Shown here: in pieces, positions 25,194 to 36,464 of the stretch
How positions within the stretch are numbered: the stretch's first letter is position 1
Layout of the letters: every line of letters starts with the position of its first letter
Assembly (NCBI RefSeq): GCF_003053745.1
Contig: NZ_QAYE01000010.1
Span: forward strand, 1-64,000
Source of the DNA: Sphingomonas faeni
GTDB lineage: Bacteria > Pseudomonadota > Alphaproteobacteria > Sphingomonadales > Sphingomonadaceae
Reading direction: 5' to 3'
DNA: 64,000 nt
Made by a program: the position numbers and the translations under genes
The notes under the pieces: model-generated
The model's input: only the letters and a program-made list of their open reading frames with translations
Database searches by the model: none
Told to the model about the DNA's origin: nothing

Positions 25194-26669
25194 TTACCCC
25201 TCGAAATTGTCCGCCACGAACTGGTCGAGCAACCGCACGCCGTATCCGGTTGCGCCCTTGTCGTGGTTGGTGCCCGGCTTGTCGGACCAGACCATGCCGG
25301 CGATGTCGAGATGTGCCCACTTCACGCCCTCGTCTACGAAGCGCTTGATGAACTGCGCCGCGGTGATCGAGCCGGCGCCGCGGGGGCCGACGTTCTTCAT
25401 GTCGGCGATCGGCGAGTCGATCAGCTTGTCGTAGGCGGGCGACAGCGGGAAGCGCCAGAGCGTGTCGCCGGTGGTCTTGCCCGCCGCGATCAGCTGATCC
25501 GCCAGCGTATCGTCATTGGCGAAGATGCCGCCATTCTCGGTACCGAGCGCGACGATCATCGCGCCGGTGAGCGTGGCGAGATCGACGATCGTGGTTGGCT
25601 TGTGCGCCTGCTGCACCCAGGTCACGCAATCGCAGAGCACGAGGCGACCCTCGGCGTCGGTGTTGAGCACTTCGATGGTCTGGCCCGACATCGAGGTGAT
25701 GACGTCGCTCGGACGCAGCGCGGCGCCGTCGGGCATGTTCTCGACCAAGCCCATCACGCCAACGACGTTCGCCTTGGCCTTGCGGCTCGCCAGCGCCTTC
25801 ATCGCGCCGGCAACGGCGCCAGCGCCGCCCATGTCCCACTTCATGTCTTCCATGCCCGCGCCGGGCTTGATCGAGATGCCGCCCGAATCGAACGTCACGC
25901 CCTTGCCGACGAACGCCAGCGTCGGAGCGTCGGCCCCTGCCCCGTTCCACTTGAGCGCGAGAATGCGTGCTTCACGGCGCGAGCCCTGGCTGACACCGAG
26001 CAGCGAGCCCATGCCAAGCTCGGTCATCTGCGCCTCGTCGAGCACGGTGATCTCGAGCCCGAGACCCTCGACGTCCTTCGTCACCTTCTCGACGAAGCTC
26101 TCGGGATAGACGACGTTCGGCGGCGAGGTGACCAGCCAGCGCGTCAGGTCGAGACCGCCGGTGACGGCGGACGCTTCGGCCCAAGCCGCATCGGTGCCGT
26201 CCGGCGCACCGGCGATGGTGATCTCGGTCAGCGTCGGCTTCGACTTCTCGGCGAGCTTCGTGCGGTACGTGTCGTAGCGCCATGCGCGCTGAGCTGCGGC
26301 AGCGGAGAAGTGCGCAGCGGCCTTGGCAGTCGGCGTGGCACCGGCCGAGAGGTCGGCGACGACCGACGTCGCGCCCGAGGTCAGCAAGCGCGCGGTGATC
26401 GCACCGCCGGCCTTCTCCCAATCGGCGGTTTCGCCAGCACCGACGCCGACGAGAAGAACCTGGCGAACCGCGCCGTCGACGGGCACGAACAGCTCGACGA
26501 CCGAGCCTGCTTCACATGCAAAGCGTGCCGCAGCCGCTGCGCTGGTCGCCACCGCCTCGCCATCGCCGCCGATCGCGCTCCAATCGATCTTCGCCAAGCC
26601 GTCCTTCGCGACCGGCACGGCAAGGATCGGGGCGTTGGCGGGAACGGTCGGGGCGAAGACGATCTGCAT
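25194..26669 (-). CDS. pepA: Leucyl aminopeptidase (M17)
   Basis: A 491-residue hexameric zinc/manganese aminopeptidase that finishes peptide degradation. Metal ligands lie in VGKGVTFDSGGISIKPG and in NTDAEGRLVLCD, the M17 signature. The N-terminal macrodomain-like half (1-170) is present. ATG 26669 (MQIVFAPTVPANAP) was chosen; the long upstream extension has no family match. lptD is divergent across a 137-bp gap. Confidence 0.95.
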   Translation of the reverse strand: MQIVFAPTVPANAPILAVPVAKDGLAKIDWSAIGGDGEAVATSAAAAARFACEAGSVVELFVPVDGAVRQVLLVGVGAGETADWEKAGGAITARLLTSGATSVVADLSAGATPTAKAAAHFSAAAAQRAWRYDTYRTKLAEKSKPTLTEITIAGAPDGTDAAWAEASAVTGGLDLTRWLVTSPPNVVYPESFVEKVTKDVEGLGLEITVLDEAQMTELGMGSLLGVSQGSRREARILALKWNGAGADAPTLAFVGKGVTFDSGGISIKPGAGMEDMKWDMGGAGAVAGAMKALASRKAKANVVGVMGLVENMPDGAALRPSDVITSMSGQTIEVLNTDAEGRLVLCDCVTWVQQAHKPTTIVDLATLTGAMIVALGTENGGIFANDDTLADQLIAAGKTTGDTLWRFPLSPAYDKLIDSPIADMKNVGPRGAGSITAAQFIKRFVDEGVKWAHLDIAGMVWSDKPGTNHDKGATGYGVRLLDQFVADNFEG

Positions 26670-26806
26670 GAAGAAACCTCGGGAAGCTTTGAACGGTAGG
26701 ATGGGCTTGGCCCTAAGTTGATGCCGCGGGCTTGGCAAAGCAAGGTGGCGGCCTGTCATCTCACGGCGATTGCAGCGAAGCGCCGGTGATGCGATAGGCG
26801 GGCGAT

Positions 26807-29116
26807 ATGGCGGCAAACGGCTGCCCAGTGCCAAAGGGGTTGGTTCGGATCGTGTTGCGTATCGACCTTTTGACGGGTTGCGCCCTTTCGCTCGCTTTGG
26901 CGACCGGGATCGCGGCCGCGCCTGCCCAGGCTCAGGACTTCCAGAACCGTCCGGTCGCGCCACCGGTGCAGGACCCGCCGGTCGCCAACGCGTCGACAAC
27001 GACGCCGGCCGACGACCAGGTACAGTTCAGCTCGACCGCGCTGGAATACAACACCAACACCGATATCGTCACCGCCACCGGTGAAGTCCGGATGTTCCGC
27101 CAGGGCAGCCGCCTGCGCGCCGACAAGGTCGTGTGGGACCGCAAGACCGGCAAGGTCGTCGCGACCGGCAACATCGCGGTCACCAATCCCGAAGGCGACA
27201 TAGCGTACGGCGACGAGATCAACCTGACCGATTCGCTGAAGGACGGCGTGGTCGACAACATGCTCGTCGTGCTCGAACAGGGCGGACGCCTTGCCGCACA
27301 GCAGGGTACGCGCGACGCCGACGGCACGGTCAATTTGAAGACCGCCGCCTACACGCCGTGCAGCGTCACCAACACCGCCGGTTGCCCCAAGGAACCGACG
27401 TGGAAGATCACCGCGGTCCGCGTCACCTATCGCCCCGAGCGGAAGCGCATCTTCTACAAGGGCGCACGGCTTCACCTGTTCGGCCTGCCGAGCCTGCCGC
27501 TTCCCGAGTTCTCGAACCCGGTCGGTGGCGGCAGCGACAGTGGCCTGCTCTCGCCGAATGGCGGGTATAGCCGCGTCAACGGCGTCGAAGTCAGCGTCCC
27601 CTATTACTGGAAGCTCGCCCCAAACCAGGGGCTGGTCATCACGCCGCACATCTACAGCAGCGTGCTGCCGATGGCGCAGGTCGATTATTCCGCCCTCAAT
27701 TCCATGGGCGCGTTCAAGGTGCGCGCCTATGCGACCGAAAGCCGGCGCAGTGACGATCTGGCGACCGCCAACACGGCCGACACGAGCATGGCGTTCCGCG
27801 GCTATATCGACGGCATGGCGCGCTATCAGTTGACGCCGAACTGGACCGCGAGCGGGTCGCTGCGCCTGACGACCGACCGGACGTTCCTGCGCCGCTACGA
27901 CATTTCGCGCGACGACCGGTTGCGCACCACGGCAACCCTGGAGCGGATCGACGACAGCAGCTATTTCTCGCTGAGCGGCTGGTACGCGCAGACGTTGCGC
28001 GTCGCCGACAGCCAGGGACGGCAGCCGATCGCGCTGCCCGAAATCGACTATCGCAAGCGGTTCGACGATGGCATCGTCGGCGGCCGATTCCAACTCCAGC
28101 TGAACACGCTGGCGCTGACTCGCACCGATGGCCAGGACACGCAGCGCGCATTCGCGAGCCTGCAATGGGATTTGCGCCGCTTTACGAATTGGGGCCAGGA
28201 GGTCACGTTCACAGCGTTCGCGCGCGGTGATCTTTACAATAGCAACGAGATCAGTTCGGAGATTTCCACCTATCAGGGGTTCGGCGGCTTTCGCCAGCGC
28301 GCCATCGGTGCGGCTGCGGTCGATGTGAAATGGCCATTCATCGGTACGTTCCTGGGCGGCACGCAACGCTTTACGCCTCAGGTTCAGTTCGTTGCGGCGC
28401 CCAAGGTCGCCAATATTTCGTTACCGAACGAGGATTCGCGCGCGGTCGACCTCGACGACACCAACCTGTTCTCGCTCAATCGCTTCGCCGGCTATGATCG
28501 GTTCGAGGATTCGTCGCGCGTCACCTATGGTGGCGAATGGGCGCTCGACCTACCGGGGATCGCGTTCACGACCAACGTCGGCCAGAGCTATCGCGTCGAC
28601 AAGCGGCCGACCATCCTGCCCGACGGTACCGGGCTCAGCGACCGGTTCTCCGACATCGTCGGGCGCAGCGAGCTTCGATTCCGCGACTTCGTCTCGATCG
28701 TCCACCGCTACCGGCTCGACAAGGACGGCTTCGCGATCCGCCGCAATGAGCTGGACGCGACGATCGGCTCGCGCGCGACCTATGTGCTGGTCGGGTATCT
28801 CAAGCTCAACCGCAACATCAATGCCTCGATCGAGGATCTGCGCGACCGCGAGGAGGTCCGCGTTGCGGGCCGGGTACAGTTCGCGCGATTCTGGTCCGCG
28901 TTCGGCTCGGGCGTGGTTGATCTCACCAATGCGTCAGAGGATCCTCTCTCCCGCAGCGACGGCTTCACGCCGATCCGCCACCGGCTGGGCGTCCAGTATG
29001 AGGACGACTGCCTGCGTCTCGGCGGAACCTGGCGGCGGACGTACAACGACACCGGCGACGCGCGTAAGGGCAACAGCTTCCTGTTGACGCTGGCCTTCAC
29101 CAACCTCGGCCGCTAA
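26807..29116 (+). CDS. lptD: LPS-assembly protein LptD
   Basis: A 769-residue outer-membrane barrel that inserts lipopolysaccharide into the outer leaflet with LptE. A signal peptide (core ALSLALATGIAAAPAQAQ, about 26-43) precedes an OstA jellyroll (about 66-150, ALEYNTNTDIVTATGEVRMF). Next comes the cysteine region YTPCSVTNTAGCPKEPTWK, then a long barrel ending with a terminal aromatic-type strand. A conserved cysteine near the end (YEDDCLRLGGTW) could pair with the N-terminal cysteines. GTG 26852, 45 bp downstream, gives a shorter and more usual signal peptide and may be the real start. It begins the lptD-surA-pdxA-rsmA operon. Confidence 0.94.
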   Translation: MAANGCPVPKGLVRIVLRIDLLTGCALSLALATGIAAAPAQAQDFQNRPVAPPVQDPPVANASTTTPADDQVQFSSTALEYNTNTDIVTATGEVRMFRQGSRLRADKVVWDRKTGKVVATGNIAVTNPEGDIAYGDEINLTDSLKDGVVDNMLVVLEQGGRLAAQQGTRDADGTVNLKTAAYTPCSVTNTAGCPKEPTWKITAVRVTYRPERKRIFYKGARLHLFGLPSLPLPEFSNPVGGGSDSGLLSPNGGYSRVNGVEVSVPYYWKLAPNQGLVITPHIYSSVLPMAQVDYSALNSMGAFKVRAYATESRRSDDLATANTADTSMAFRGYIDGMARYQLTPNWTASGSLRLTTDRTFLRRYDISRDDRLRTTATLERIDDSSYFSLSGWYAQTLRVADSQGRQPIALPEIDYRKRFDDGIVGGRFQLQLNTLALTRTDGQDTQRAFASLQWDLRRFTNWGQEVTFTAFARGDLYNSNEISSEISTYQGFGGFRQRAIGAAAVDVKWPFIGTFLGGTQRFTPQVQFVAAPKVANISLPNEDSRAVDLDDTNLFSLNRFAGYDRFEDSSRVTYGGEWALDLPGIAFTTNVGQSYRVDKRPTILPDGTGLSDRFSDIVGRSELRFRDFVSIVHRYRLDKDGFAIRRNELDATIGSRATYVLVGYLKLNRNINASIEDLRDREEVRVAGRVQFARFWSAFGSGVVDLTNASEDPLSRSDGFTPIRHRLGVQYEDDCLRLGGTWRRTYNDTGDARKGNSFLLTLAFTNLGR

Positions 29117-29195
29117 GCCCGCGTTCAGCTACTTTGAGGCAAACGTCGCCGGATATGCGCCGCCATGGCAATGACGGTGCGGATTACGGCGTGCG

Positions 29196-30686
29196 ATGAT
29201 GGGATACCGACACTTGAAGCATGATGTTCGACTGGCGGCGCGTGGCGGCCGTGTGATCGGTTCTGTGGTTCTGGCTGCGCTGGCGGCGGGCGCGATCGCT
29301 CAGGCGGTGCCTCCCAAGGCCGCGCAGGGCAAACGCGGCGCGCGGCCTGCGCCGACCCAGCCGAAGCAGGGTCAGCCTGCCCAGGCCCAGCCGGCGCCCT
29401 CGGCTCCGAGACAGACGGTCCAGGACCAGAGCGTGCCGGACAATACCGGTCTCGACATCCCGACCAACCTCCAGATCTTCGGCAAGGTCGACCCCAACGT
29501 CCGCAAGCCGACCGCGATCGTCAACGATACCGTCATTACCGGTACCGACGTCGACCAGCGCGTCGCCCTGGTGGCAATGGCGAACGAGGCGAAGCTGTCG
29601 CCCGAAGATCGCGAGCGGCTGAAGCTACAGGTCCTGCGCCAGTTGATCGACGAGACGCTTCAGATCCAGGAAGCCAAGACCGCCGACATCACGATCACCC
29701 CCGCCGAGCTGACTCAGAGCTATGATGGCGTGTCGAAGCGCTTCAATCGTACGCCGGTCGCGATGCGCGCCTATCTGCGCGAATCCGGATCGTCCGAGCG
29801 GTCGCTCAAGCGCCAGATCGAGGGCGAACTCGCCTGGCAGCGCTATCTGCGTCGCCGCGTCGAGCCGTTCGTCAACGTCGGCGACGAGGAAGTGAAGTCG
29901 ATCATCGATCGTCTCCAGGCGGCCAAGGGCACCGACGAGTTCAACCTCAAGGAAATCTATCTCGCGGCGACGCCGGCGAACAGCCAGCAGGTCTATGCGA
30001 ACGCCAAGCAGATCCTGCAGGAGATTCAAAAGGGCGCGCAGCCGTTCGAATATTACGCGCGGCAGTTCTCGGAAGCGTCGACGCGTGCGGTCGGTGGCGA
30101 TCTTGGGTGGATCCGTGCGGCGACTTTGCCGGGGCAGTTGGCTGAGGCGGCTACGACGATGCAGGTCGGCCAGGTGGCTGGACCTATCGAGGTCTCGGGT
30201 GGCTATTCGATCCTGTACCTGACCGACAAGCGGCAGGTGCTGACCGCCGATCCGCGTGACGCGAAGCTCAGCCTGAAGCAGCTGACGTTGCGCTTTCCGC
30301 CGAACACCAACCAGGCACAGGCATCTGCGCGCGCACAGGCGTTTGCCAAGGCGACGCAGGAGTTGCGTGGCTGTGGTACCGTCGAGAAGGTTGCGGCCGG
30401 GATCGGTGCGGATGTGGTCGACAACGACACGGTGCGGATCCGCGATTTGCCGCCGCAGCTTCAGGAAGTGATGCTGAAGCTTCAGGTCGGCGAGTCGAGC
30501 CCGCCTTTCGGGTCCGCCGAACAGGGCGTTCGCGCGCTGGTGCTCTGCGGTCGCGACGAGGCGGCTGGCGGTTCGGTGCCGAACTCCGAGCAGATCCAGG
30601 GGCAGCTCGAACAGCAGCGCGTCAACCTGCGCGCCCAGCAGAAGCTGCGCGATCTGCGGCGCGATGCCGTGGTCGAATATCGGTGA
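29196..30686 (+). CDS. surA: Periplasmic peptidyl-prolyl isomerase/chaperone SurA
   Basis: A 496-residue chaperone that escorts outer-membrane proteins such as LptD. A hydrophobic export signal (about 20-37, VIGSVVLAALAAGAIAQAV) leads into a Pro/Gln/Ala-rich linker (about 38-75). The SurA N-terminal chaperone domain (TAIVNDTVITGTDVDQRVAL onward) follows. The first parvulin domain centres on ARQFSEASTRAVGGDLGWI and a weaker second parvulin-like part lies near the C-terminus. The linker is longer than in E. coli SurA. It lies 79 bp after lptD, and pdxA follows 7 bp later. Confidence 0.92.
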   Translation: MMGYRHLKHDVRLAARGGRVIGSVVLAALAAGAIAQAVPPKAAQGKRGARPAPTQPKQGQPAQAQPAPSAPRQTVQDQSVPDNTGLDIPTNLQIFGKVDPNVRKPTAIVNDTVITGTDVDQRVALVAMANEAKLSPEDRERLKLQVLRQLIDETLQIQEAKTADITITPAELTQSYDGVSKRFNRTPVAMRAYLRESGSSERSLKRQIEGELAWQRYLRRRVEPFVNVGDEEVKSIIDRLQAAKGTDEFNLKEIYLAATPANSQQVYANAKQILQEIQKGAQPFEYYARQFSEASTRAVGGDLGWIRAATLPGQLAEAATTMQVGQVAGPIEVSGGYSILYLTDKRQVLTADPRDAKLSLKQLTLRFPPNTNQAQASARAQAFAKATQELRGCGTVEKVAAGIGADVVDNDTVRIRDLPPQLQEVMLKLQVGESSPPFGSAEQGVRALVLCGRDEAAGGSVPNSEQIQGQLEQQRVNLRAQQKLRDLRRDAVVEYR

Positions 30687-30693
30687 TCGGATC

Positions 30694-31701
30694 GTGACCC
30701 GCATCTCGCCGCTGGCGGTGTCGATGGGCGATCCTGCTGGGATCGGGCCCGAGATCATCGCCAAGGCCTGGGATGCGCGTGAAGCTCATCACTTGCCGCC
30801 GTTCGTCGCGGTCGGCGATGCGCGGGCGATCGAGCGGGTATGGGCCGGTCCGATCGCGCGGATTGCCGATCTGAGCGCGGCGGCGGCGGTGTTCGGCGAG
30901 GCGTTGCCGGTGCTGACGGTGGGCGATGCGGGAGCGATCGTACCGGGTGAGCCCGATGCGGACGGCGCGCGCTGTGCGCTGCATTCGCTTGAGCTGGCGG
31001 TCGGTCTCGTTCGCACCGGCGCGGCGCGTGCGCTGGTGACCGGTCCCGTATCGAAGTCGCAGTTGTACGCGATCGGCTTCAGCCATCCAGGGCAGACCGA
31101 GTTCGTCGCCGAGCGCTACGGCGTCGCGGGGGACAATGCGGTGATGATGCTGGCGGGACCGTCGCTGAAGGTGGTGCCGATCACCACGCACGTGCCTTTG
31201 AAGGACGTATCCGCGCTGCTGACGGTCGACCTGATCGTCGCGAAAGCGCGTGCGACGGCTCGGGGGTTGTGGCGCAACTTTGGGATCGAGAACCCCCGGC
31301 TCGCCTTTGCCGGCCTCAATCCGCATGCCGGCGAGCAGGGCGCGCTGGGGCGGGAAGAGATCGAGATCATCGCCCCGGCGATCGCGCTCCTTCGCGAGGA
31401 AGGCATCGATGCGACCGGGCCCTTTGCCGCGGACACGATGTTCCATCCGCGGGCGCGTGCGACGTACGATGTCGTCATGTGCTGCTATCACGATCAGGCG
31501 CTCGTGCCGCTCAAGACGATCCATTTCGATGAGGGCGTGAACATGACGCTGGGCTTGCCGATCGTGCGGACCTCGCCCGATCACGGCACCGCGTTCGCGA
31601 TCGCGGGCAAGAACCTTGCCGAGCCTGGCGCGATGATCGCGGCGATCGCGATGGCGGGTGAAGCGGCGGACCGGCGCGCTCAGACCGCTGCCCAGTCGTG
31701 A
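30694..31701 (+). CDS. pdxA: 4-hydroxythreonine-4-phosphate dehydrogenase
   Basis: A 335-residue metal-dependent NAD enzyme of pyridoxal phosphate synthesis. Motifs are [12 protein letters not shown] at the N-terminus, [10 protein letters not shown], and the active-site block [20 protein letters not shown] with [15 protein letters not shown] 30694 ([16 protein letters not shown]) is the start, 7 bp after surA. Its stop overlaps the rsmA GTG start (GTGA). The surA-pdxA-rsmA order is conserved widely in proteobacteria. Confidence 0.95.
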   Translation: MTRISPLAVSMGDPAGIGPEIIAKAWDAREAHHLPPFVAVGDARAIERVWAGPIARIADLSAAAAVFGEALPVLTVGDAGAIVPGEPDADGARCALHSLELAVGLVRTGAARALVTGPVSKSQLYAIGFSHPGQTEFVAERYGVAGDNAVMMLAGPSLKVVPITTHVPLKDVSALLTVDLIVAKARATARGLWRNFGIENPRLAFAGLNPHAGEQGALGREEIEIIAPAIALLREEGIDATGPFAADTMFHPRARATYDVVMCCYHDQALVPLKTIHFDEGVNMTLGLPIVRTSPDHGTAFAIAGKNLAEPGAMIAAIAMAGEAADRRAQTAAQS

Positions 31702-32528
31702 GCGAGGCTGCATTGACGGAGCTCCCTCCGCTGCGCGAGGTGATCGCGCGATATGGGCTCAATGCGAGCAAGGCGCTTGGGCAGAACTTCCTGTTCGATG
31801 GTCAATTGCTCAAGCGCATCGCAGCGGTGCCGGGCGATCTTCAGGATGCCGAAGTGCTCGAAGTCGGGCCCGGTCCTGGTGGCCTGACCCGCGCGTTGCT
31901 CGCTGCGGGTGCGCGGGTGACGGCGATCGAGCGGGACCGGCGGTGTATTCCGGCGCTGGCAGAGCTTGGTGAGGCGTATCCGGGTCGGCTGCGGGTCATC
32001 GAGGGCGACGCGATGGAGGTCGACGCGCCTGCGCTGTTCGAGGGCAAGCCGCATATCGTGTCGAACCTGCCGTACAACATCGGCACGGCGTTGCTGGTCG
32101 GGTGGCTGTCTACGTCTTGGCTGCCGTGGTGGCAGTCGTGCACGCTGATGTTCCAGAAGGAAGTCGCCGAGCGGATCGTCGCGAAGACGAATGACGATCA
32201 TTACGGGCGGCTGGCGGTGCTGGCGCAGTGGCGCTCGAGCGCGCGGATCGCGATGCCGGTGCACCGGTCGGCGTTCACGCCGCCGCCTAAGGTTATGTCT
32301 GCGGTGGTGCATCTGACGCCTGTGGAGGCGCCGGAGGGGGTAAACTTTGCGGTTCTGGAGCGACTGACGGGCGCGGCTTTTGGCCAGCGGCGGAAGATGT
32401 TGCGGCAGAGCCTCAAGGGTGTGCCGGGGGCGCTCGACGCGCTGGAGCGGATTGGGGTTGAGGCTACGCGTCGGGCCGAGACGCTTTCCGTTGCCGACTT
32501 TGTGGCGTTGGCGAAGGCGGTCGGCTGA
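31698..32528 (+). CDS. rsmA: 16S rRNA (adenine1518/1519-N6) dimethyltransferase
   Basis: A 276-residue SAM-dependent enzyme (KsgA) that dimethylates two adenines in helix 45 of 16S rRNA late in small-subunit assembly. Characteristic motifs are [13 protein letters not shown], the SAM site [14 protein letters not shown] and the catalytic NLPYNIGT. It starts at GTG 31698 overlapping pdxA by 4 bp, and ends 3 bp before a type A repeat. Confidence 0.96.
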   Translation: MSEAALTELPPLREVIARYGLNASKALGQNFLFDGQLLKRIAAVPGDLQDAEVLEVGPGPGGLTRALLAAGARVTAIERDRRCIPALAELGEAYPGRLRVIEGDAMEVDAPALFEGKPHIVSNLPYNIGTALLVGWLSTSWLPWWQSCTLMFQKEVAERIVAKTNDDHYGRLAVLAQWRSSARIAMPVHRSAFTPPPKVMSAVVHLTPVEAPEGVNFAVLERLTGAAFGQRRKMLRQSLKGVPGALDALERIGVEATRRAETLSVADFVALAKAVG

Positions 32529-32530
32529 TC

Positions 32531-32642
32531 TCCCCCCTCCCTGGAAGGGAGGGGTCGGGGGTGGGTCGGTTTCCGTATGAGGTGACGTCGGCGACACGAG
32601 CCGGCCTACCCACCCCCAACCCCTCCCTTTCAGGGAGGGGAG
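32531..32642. repeat. Type A paired palindromic repeat
   Basis: Left arm CCCCTCCCTGGAAGGGAGGG followed by GTCGGGGGTGGGTCGG; right arm CCACCCCCAACCCCTCCC followed by TTTCAGGGAGGGG. Each end forms its own hairpin and the two ends are inverted copies of one another around a 45-bp centre. It fills the gap between convergent rsmA and the TPR gene and may insulate them transcriptionally. Confidence 0.85.
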
Positions 32643-32646
32643 CGCT

Positions 32647-33147
32647 TTAGTCGTTGGCCGCTACCGGGGTCTTCTCGACCTGCGCGGTCGCAATCGGCGG
32701 CCCCTTAGCAATTACCGCCGCGAGTTGCGTCGCTTCGGGGCAGACACCTTTGCAGAGCGTGCGGATCTTCACGAGGTTGTCCTTCGCGCGGACCACGGCG
32801 CCCTTGGCAACCAGAGCCTCGCCCTGCCCCTTCAATGCGGCGACGTCGTTCGGCTCCAGCAGCAAGGCCTCGCGGTACAGGCGGATCGCCTTGCCCGGCA
32901 GGTCGCGCGTTTCGGCAACGCGTGCGAGCAGCAGGAACGCGCCCCGGTTGCGCGGATCGACTGCGACCGAGGTCTCCAGAATATCCGTCGCCCCGTCGAG
33001 ATTCCCAGCTGCGACCAGCGAACGCCCTTGCGCCAACAACTGCATCGAACGCGCGTCGATCTGGGCGTCGGGGCGTTGGCCGCTGAGCGAAGTCGACACG
33101 CATACGACGGTCAGCGCGGCGGCAAGGGCAACGGACGAAAAACGCAT
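32647..33147 (-). CDS. Exported tetratricopeptide-repeat protein
   Basis: A 166-residue secreted protein. The signal peptide starts at ATG 33147 ([20 protein letters not shown]), preceded by GGAG six bases upstream; further in-frame ATGs lie upstream but give a poor signal. Two to three TPR units span about residues 35-130 ([60 protein letters not shown]). Two cysteines (LCKGVC) near the end may pair. TPR proteins act as periplasmic scaffolds; no partner is evident. It lies downstream of rsmB on the same strand. Confidence 0.8.
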   Translation of the reverse strand: MRFSSVALAAALTVVCVSTSLSGQRPDAQIDARSMQLLAQGRSLVAAGNLDGATDILETSVAVDPRNRGAFLLLARVAETRDLPGKAIRLYREALLLEPNDVAALKGQGEALVAKGAVVRAKDNLVKIRTLCKGVCPEATQLAAVIAKGPPIATAQVEKTPVAAND

Positions 33148-33203
33148 CATCGTCTCCAGGCGGGATACAGGTTTGGCCATGAGTTGAGCCATAGGTCGGC
33201 TGG

Positions 33204-34391
33204 CTAGCACGCAGCCCGGAGGCGCGCGACAAAAAAGCCGTCGGTGCCGTCACGGCCGGGTTCGAGGCGGACGCCGTGGCCGTGCTTCGCGCCGGCGGGG
33301 AGCGACAGGGGCTCTGTCGTCCAGCCGGGATGCGCGTTGAGGAACCAGGTGACTTGGTCGGTGCCCTCGGCGTCGAGCAGCGAGCAGACGATGTAGACGA
33401 GCGCGCCGCCGGGCTTGACCAGCGTGGCGGCCACGGAGAGCACCTGCTGCTGCGTCGATTGCAGCCGCGAGACGCGGTCGGGGGTGAGCCGCCAGCGCGC
33501 CTCGGGATTGCGCCGCCATGTGCCGGTGCCCGAGCAGGGGGCGTCGACAAGCACGCCATCGGCGCGACCGGCCCATTCGCTGAGCGCTTCGATTTCGCGC
33601 GTCGGGTTGAGCAGGCGGCTCTCGACGATCGTTGCACCGGCGCGCGTGGCACGCGGGGTGAGGCGCGAGAGGCGGTTGCGGTCGGTGTCGCAGGCGAGGA
33701 TCACGCCTTCATTCTTCATCGTCGCCGCGAGCGCGAGCGTCTTGCCGCCCGCGCCTGCGCAAAGATCGACGATCCGTTCGCCGGGCTTTGCCTGCATCGC
33801 GAGGCCGACCAGCTGGCTACCTTCGTCCTGCACTTCGAGCGCGCCTTCGTTGAAGAGCGGGAGTGCTTCGACGTTGGTGCCTGTGGGGAGGCGGATGCTG
33901 TCGGGGGCATGCGGGGTGGCTTCGGCTTCGGGAAGTGCTGCCAGGACGGTCGCGCGGTCGGCGATCAGCGTGTTGACGCGGAGATCGAGCGTGGCGCGGC
34001 CGGCTAGGTCTGTAAGGGCGCCGCCGTCGAGGCCGGAGGCGCGGAGGGCCTTGCTCAGCCACTGTGGCGCGACGCCGGCACGGGCGCGGGGTTCATCCTT
34101 GGCGATCGGGGCTGGGGCGTGGGTAGAGCCGTCGAAGGTGGCGGCGACTTCCGGATCGGCATCGGCGACGAGCAGCATCGCGGTGCGGCCGTTTTCGGGG
34201 CGGTCACCGGCCTTGCGGATTGCGGCGTAGACGAGGTCGCGGACGGCGCGGCGGTCCTTGGAGCCGGCGTAGCGGCGGGTCTGGAAATAGCGCGCGATCA
34301 GCGTGTCGGCGGCGGCGCCGGACTCGCGGGCGGCGGCGATGATCTGGTCGAGGAGCTCGATCGCGGCCTGGGTGCGTGCTGGGGGAGTCAC
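33204..34391 (-). CDS. rsmB: 16S rRNA (cytosine967-C5)-methyltransferase RsmB-like
   Basis: A 395-residue m5C methyltransferase. An N-terminal NusB-like domain (about 1-130, [13 protein letters not shown] onward) is followed by the Rossmann domain with the SAM site [15 protein letters not shown], motif [17 protein letters not shown] and motif [13 protein letters not shown], which holds the nucleophile cysteine. GTG 34391 is the start; the 45 codons upstream in the same frame are encoded by intergenic repeat and are not conserved-looking. 16S C967 is the usual target. Confidence 0.93.
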   Translation of the reverse strand: MTPPARTQAAIELLDQIIAAARESGAAADTLIARYFQTRRYAGSKDRRAVRDLVYAAIRKAGDRPENGRTAMLLVADADPEVAATFDGSTHAPAPIAKDEPRARAGVAPQWLSKALRASGLDGGALTDLAGRATLDLRVNTLIADRATVLAALPEAEATPHAPDSIRLPTGTNVEALPLFNEGALEVQDEGSQLVGLAMQAKPGERIVDLCAGAGGKTLALAATMKNEGVILACDTDRNRLSRLTPRATRAGATIVESRLLNPTREIEALSEWAGRADGVLVDAPCSGTGTWRRNPEARWRLTPDRVSRLQSTQQQVLSVAATLVKPGGALVYIVCSLLDAEGTDQVTWFLNAHPGWTTEPLSLPAGAKHGHGVRLEPGRDGTDGFFVARLRAAC

Positions 34392-34465
34392 TTCTGGGCT
34401 CCCGACTTCGCGTGGGTTCGGGAGGAGGCTTGGTAGGGAGTGTTCGTCATCATCCCCTCCCCTAG

Positions 34466-34487
34466 CCCCTCCCGCGGGCGGGAGGGG
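34466..34487. repeat. Solo type A half-unit (10-bp hairpin)
   Basis: CCCCTCCCGC and GCGGGAGGGG form a perfect 10-bp stem with a GG loop. It matches one end of the 44.1 kb repeat and lacks the second, inverted copy, so it is a half-unit upstream of the rsmB start. Confidence 0.7.
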
Positions 34488-34536
34488 AATAATTTCGGGG
34501 CTTGGGGCGAGTCGGGTGGTTAGCACCCTCTCCCTC

Positions 34537-34642
34537 CGTCATCCCGGCGGACGCCGGGACCCATGGACACGGCGTACCCGGCGATAGCGTGCAGCCACCA
34601 CCCAAACCGCAACCATGGGTCCCGGCGTTCGCCGGGATGACG
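34537..34642. repeat. Type B-related palindromic repeat
   Basis: Arms CGTCATCCCGGCGGACGCCG and CGGCGTTCGCCGGGATGACG are inverted copies; GGGACCCATGG and CCATGGGTCCC lie at their inner ends. The 46-bp core is unique. It has the same architecture as the copies at 23.5 and 57.9 kb, but with CCATGG in place of CAATTGG, so it is a sub-family. Confidence 0.8.
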
Positions 34643-34765
34643 AAAAATGAAATGAGAGCGTTGGATAAGAGGAGCGAGCGCGGATAGCGGAGATCCCCGC
34701 GAATAGTCGCGGGCTCTGGCCACGACGGCGATTATGGCGCCACGTAGCGACGGGAACGACGATCT

Positions 34766-34878
34766 TCCCTCCCTGAAAGGGAGGGGTTGGGGGTGGGTTG
34801 GCTCGTTTTAGCCACTGGCAGACGAGCTTGAGGAAGCCGACCCACCCCCGGCCCCTCCCTTTCAGGGATGGGGGGGGG
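34766..34878. repeat. Type A paired palindromic repeat
   Basis: Left end CCCTCCCTGAAAGGGAGGGG then TTGGGGGTGGGTTGG; right end CCGACCCACCCCCGGCCCCT then CCCTTTCAGGGA. It is an inverted pair with a 50-bp centre. The right end runs into a G9 tract, and the guaB stop lies 9 bp further. Confidence 0.85.
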
Positions 34879-34886
34879 TCCCGCCC

Positions 34887-36404
<1,518 letters not shown>

Positions 36405-36464
36405 CTAGGCCTGTCCTTCGCCCACGTGCTATAGCGGTGCGATACACGGATGGGGGATTGTTCG

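Larger units (their letters stand above)
34392..34886. other. 495-bp gene-free stretch between rsmB and guaB, mostly repeats
   Basis: I see no credible gene here. It carries three repeat elements (listed separately) at 34466-34487, 34537-34642 and 34766-34878, separated by short unique sequence. Open frames crossing it are low-complexity Gly/Pro/Arg text from the repeats. Both flanking genes are on the minus strand, so the rsmB promoter should be in the part near 34392-34460. Confidence 0.8.

Noticed and set aside
25077-26699. 540-residue open frame antisense to pepA
   Set aside because: It is the reverse-strand shadow of an unmistakable M17 aminopeptidase and has no recognisable motif.
26756-28366. 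536-residue open frame antisense to lptD
   Set aside because: It lies entirely over LptD coding sequence and translates to Arg/Val/Gly-rich text without domains.
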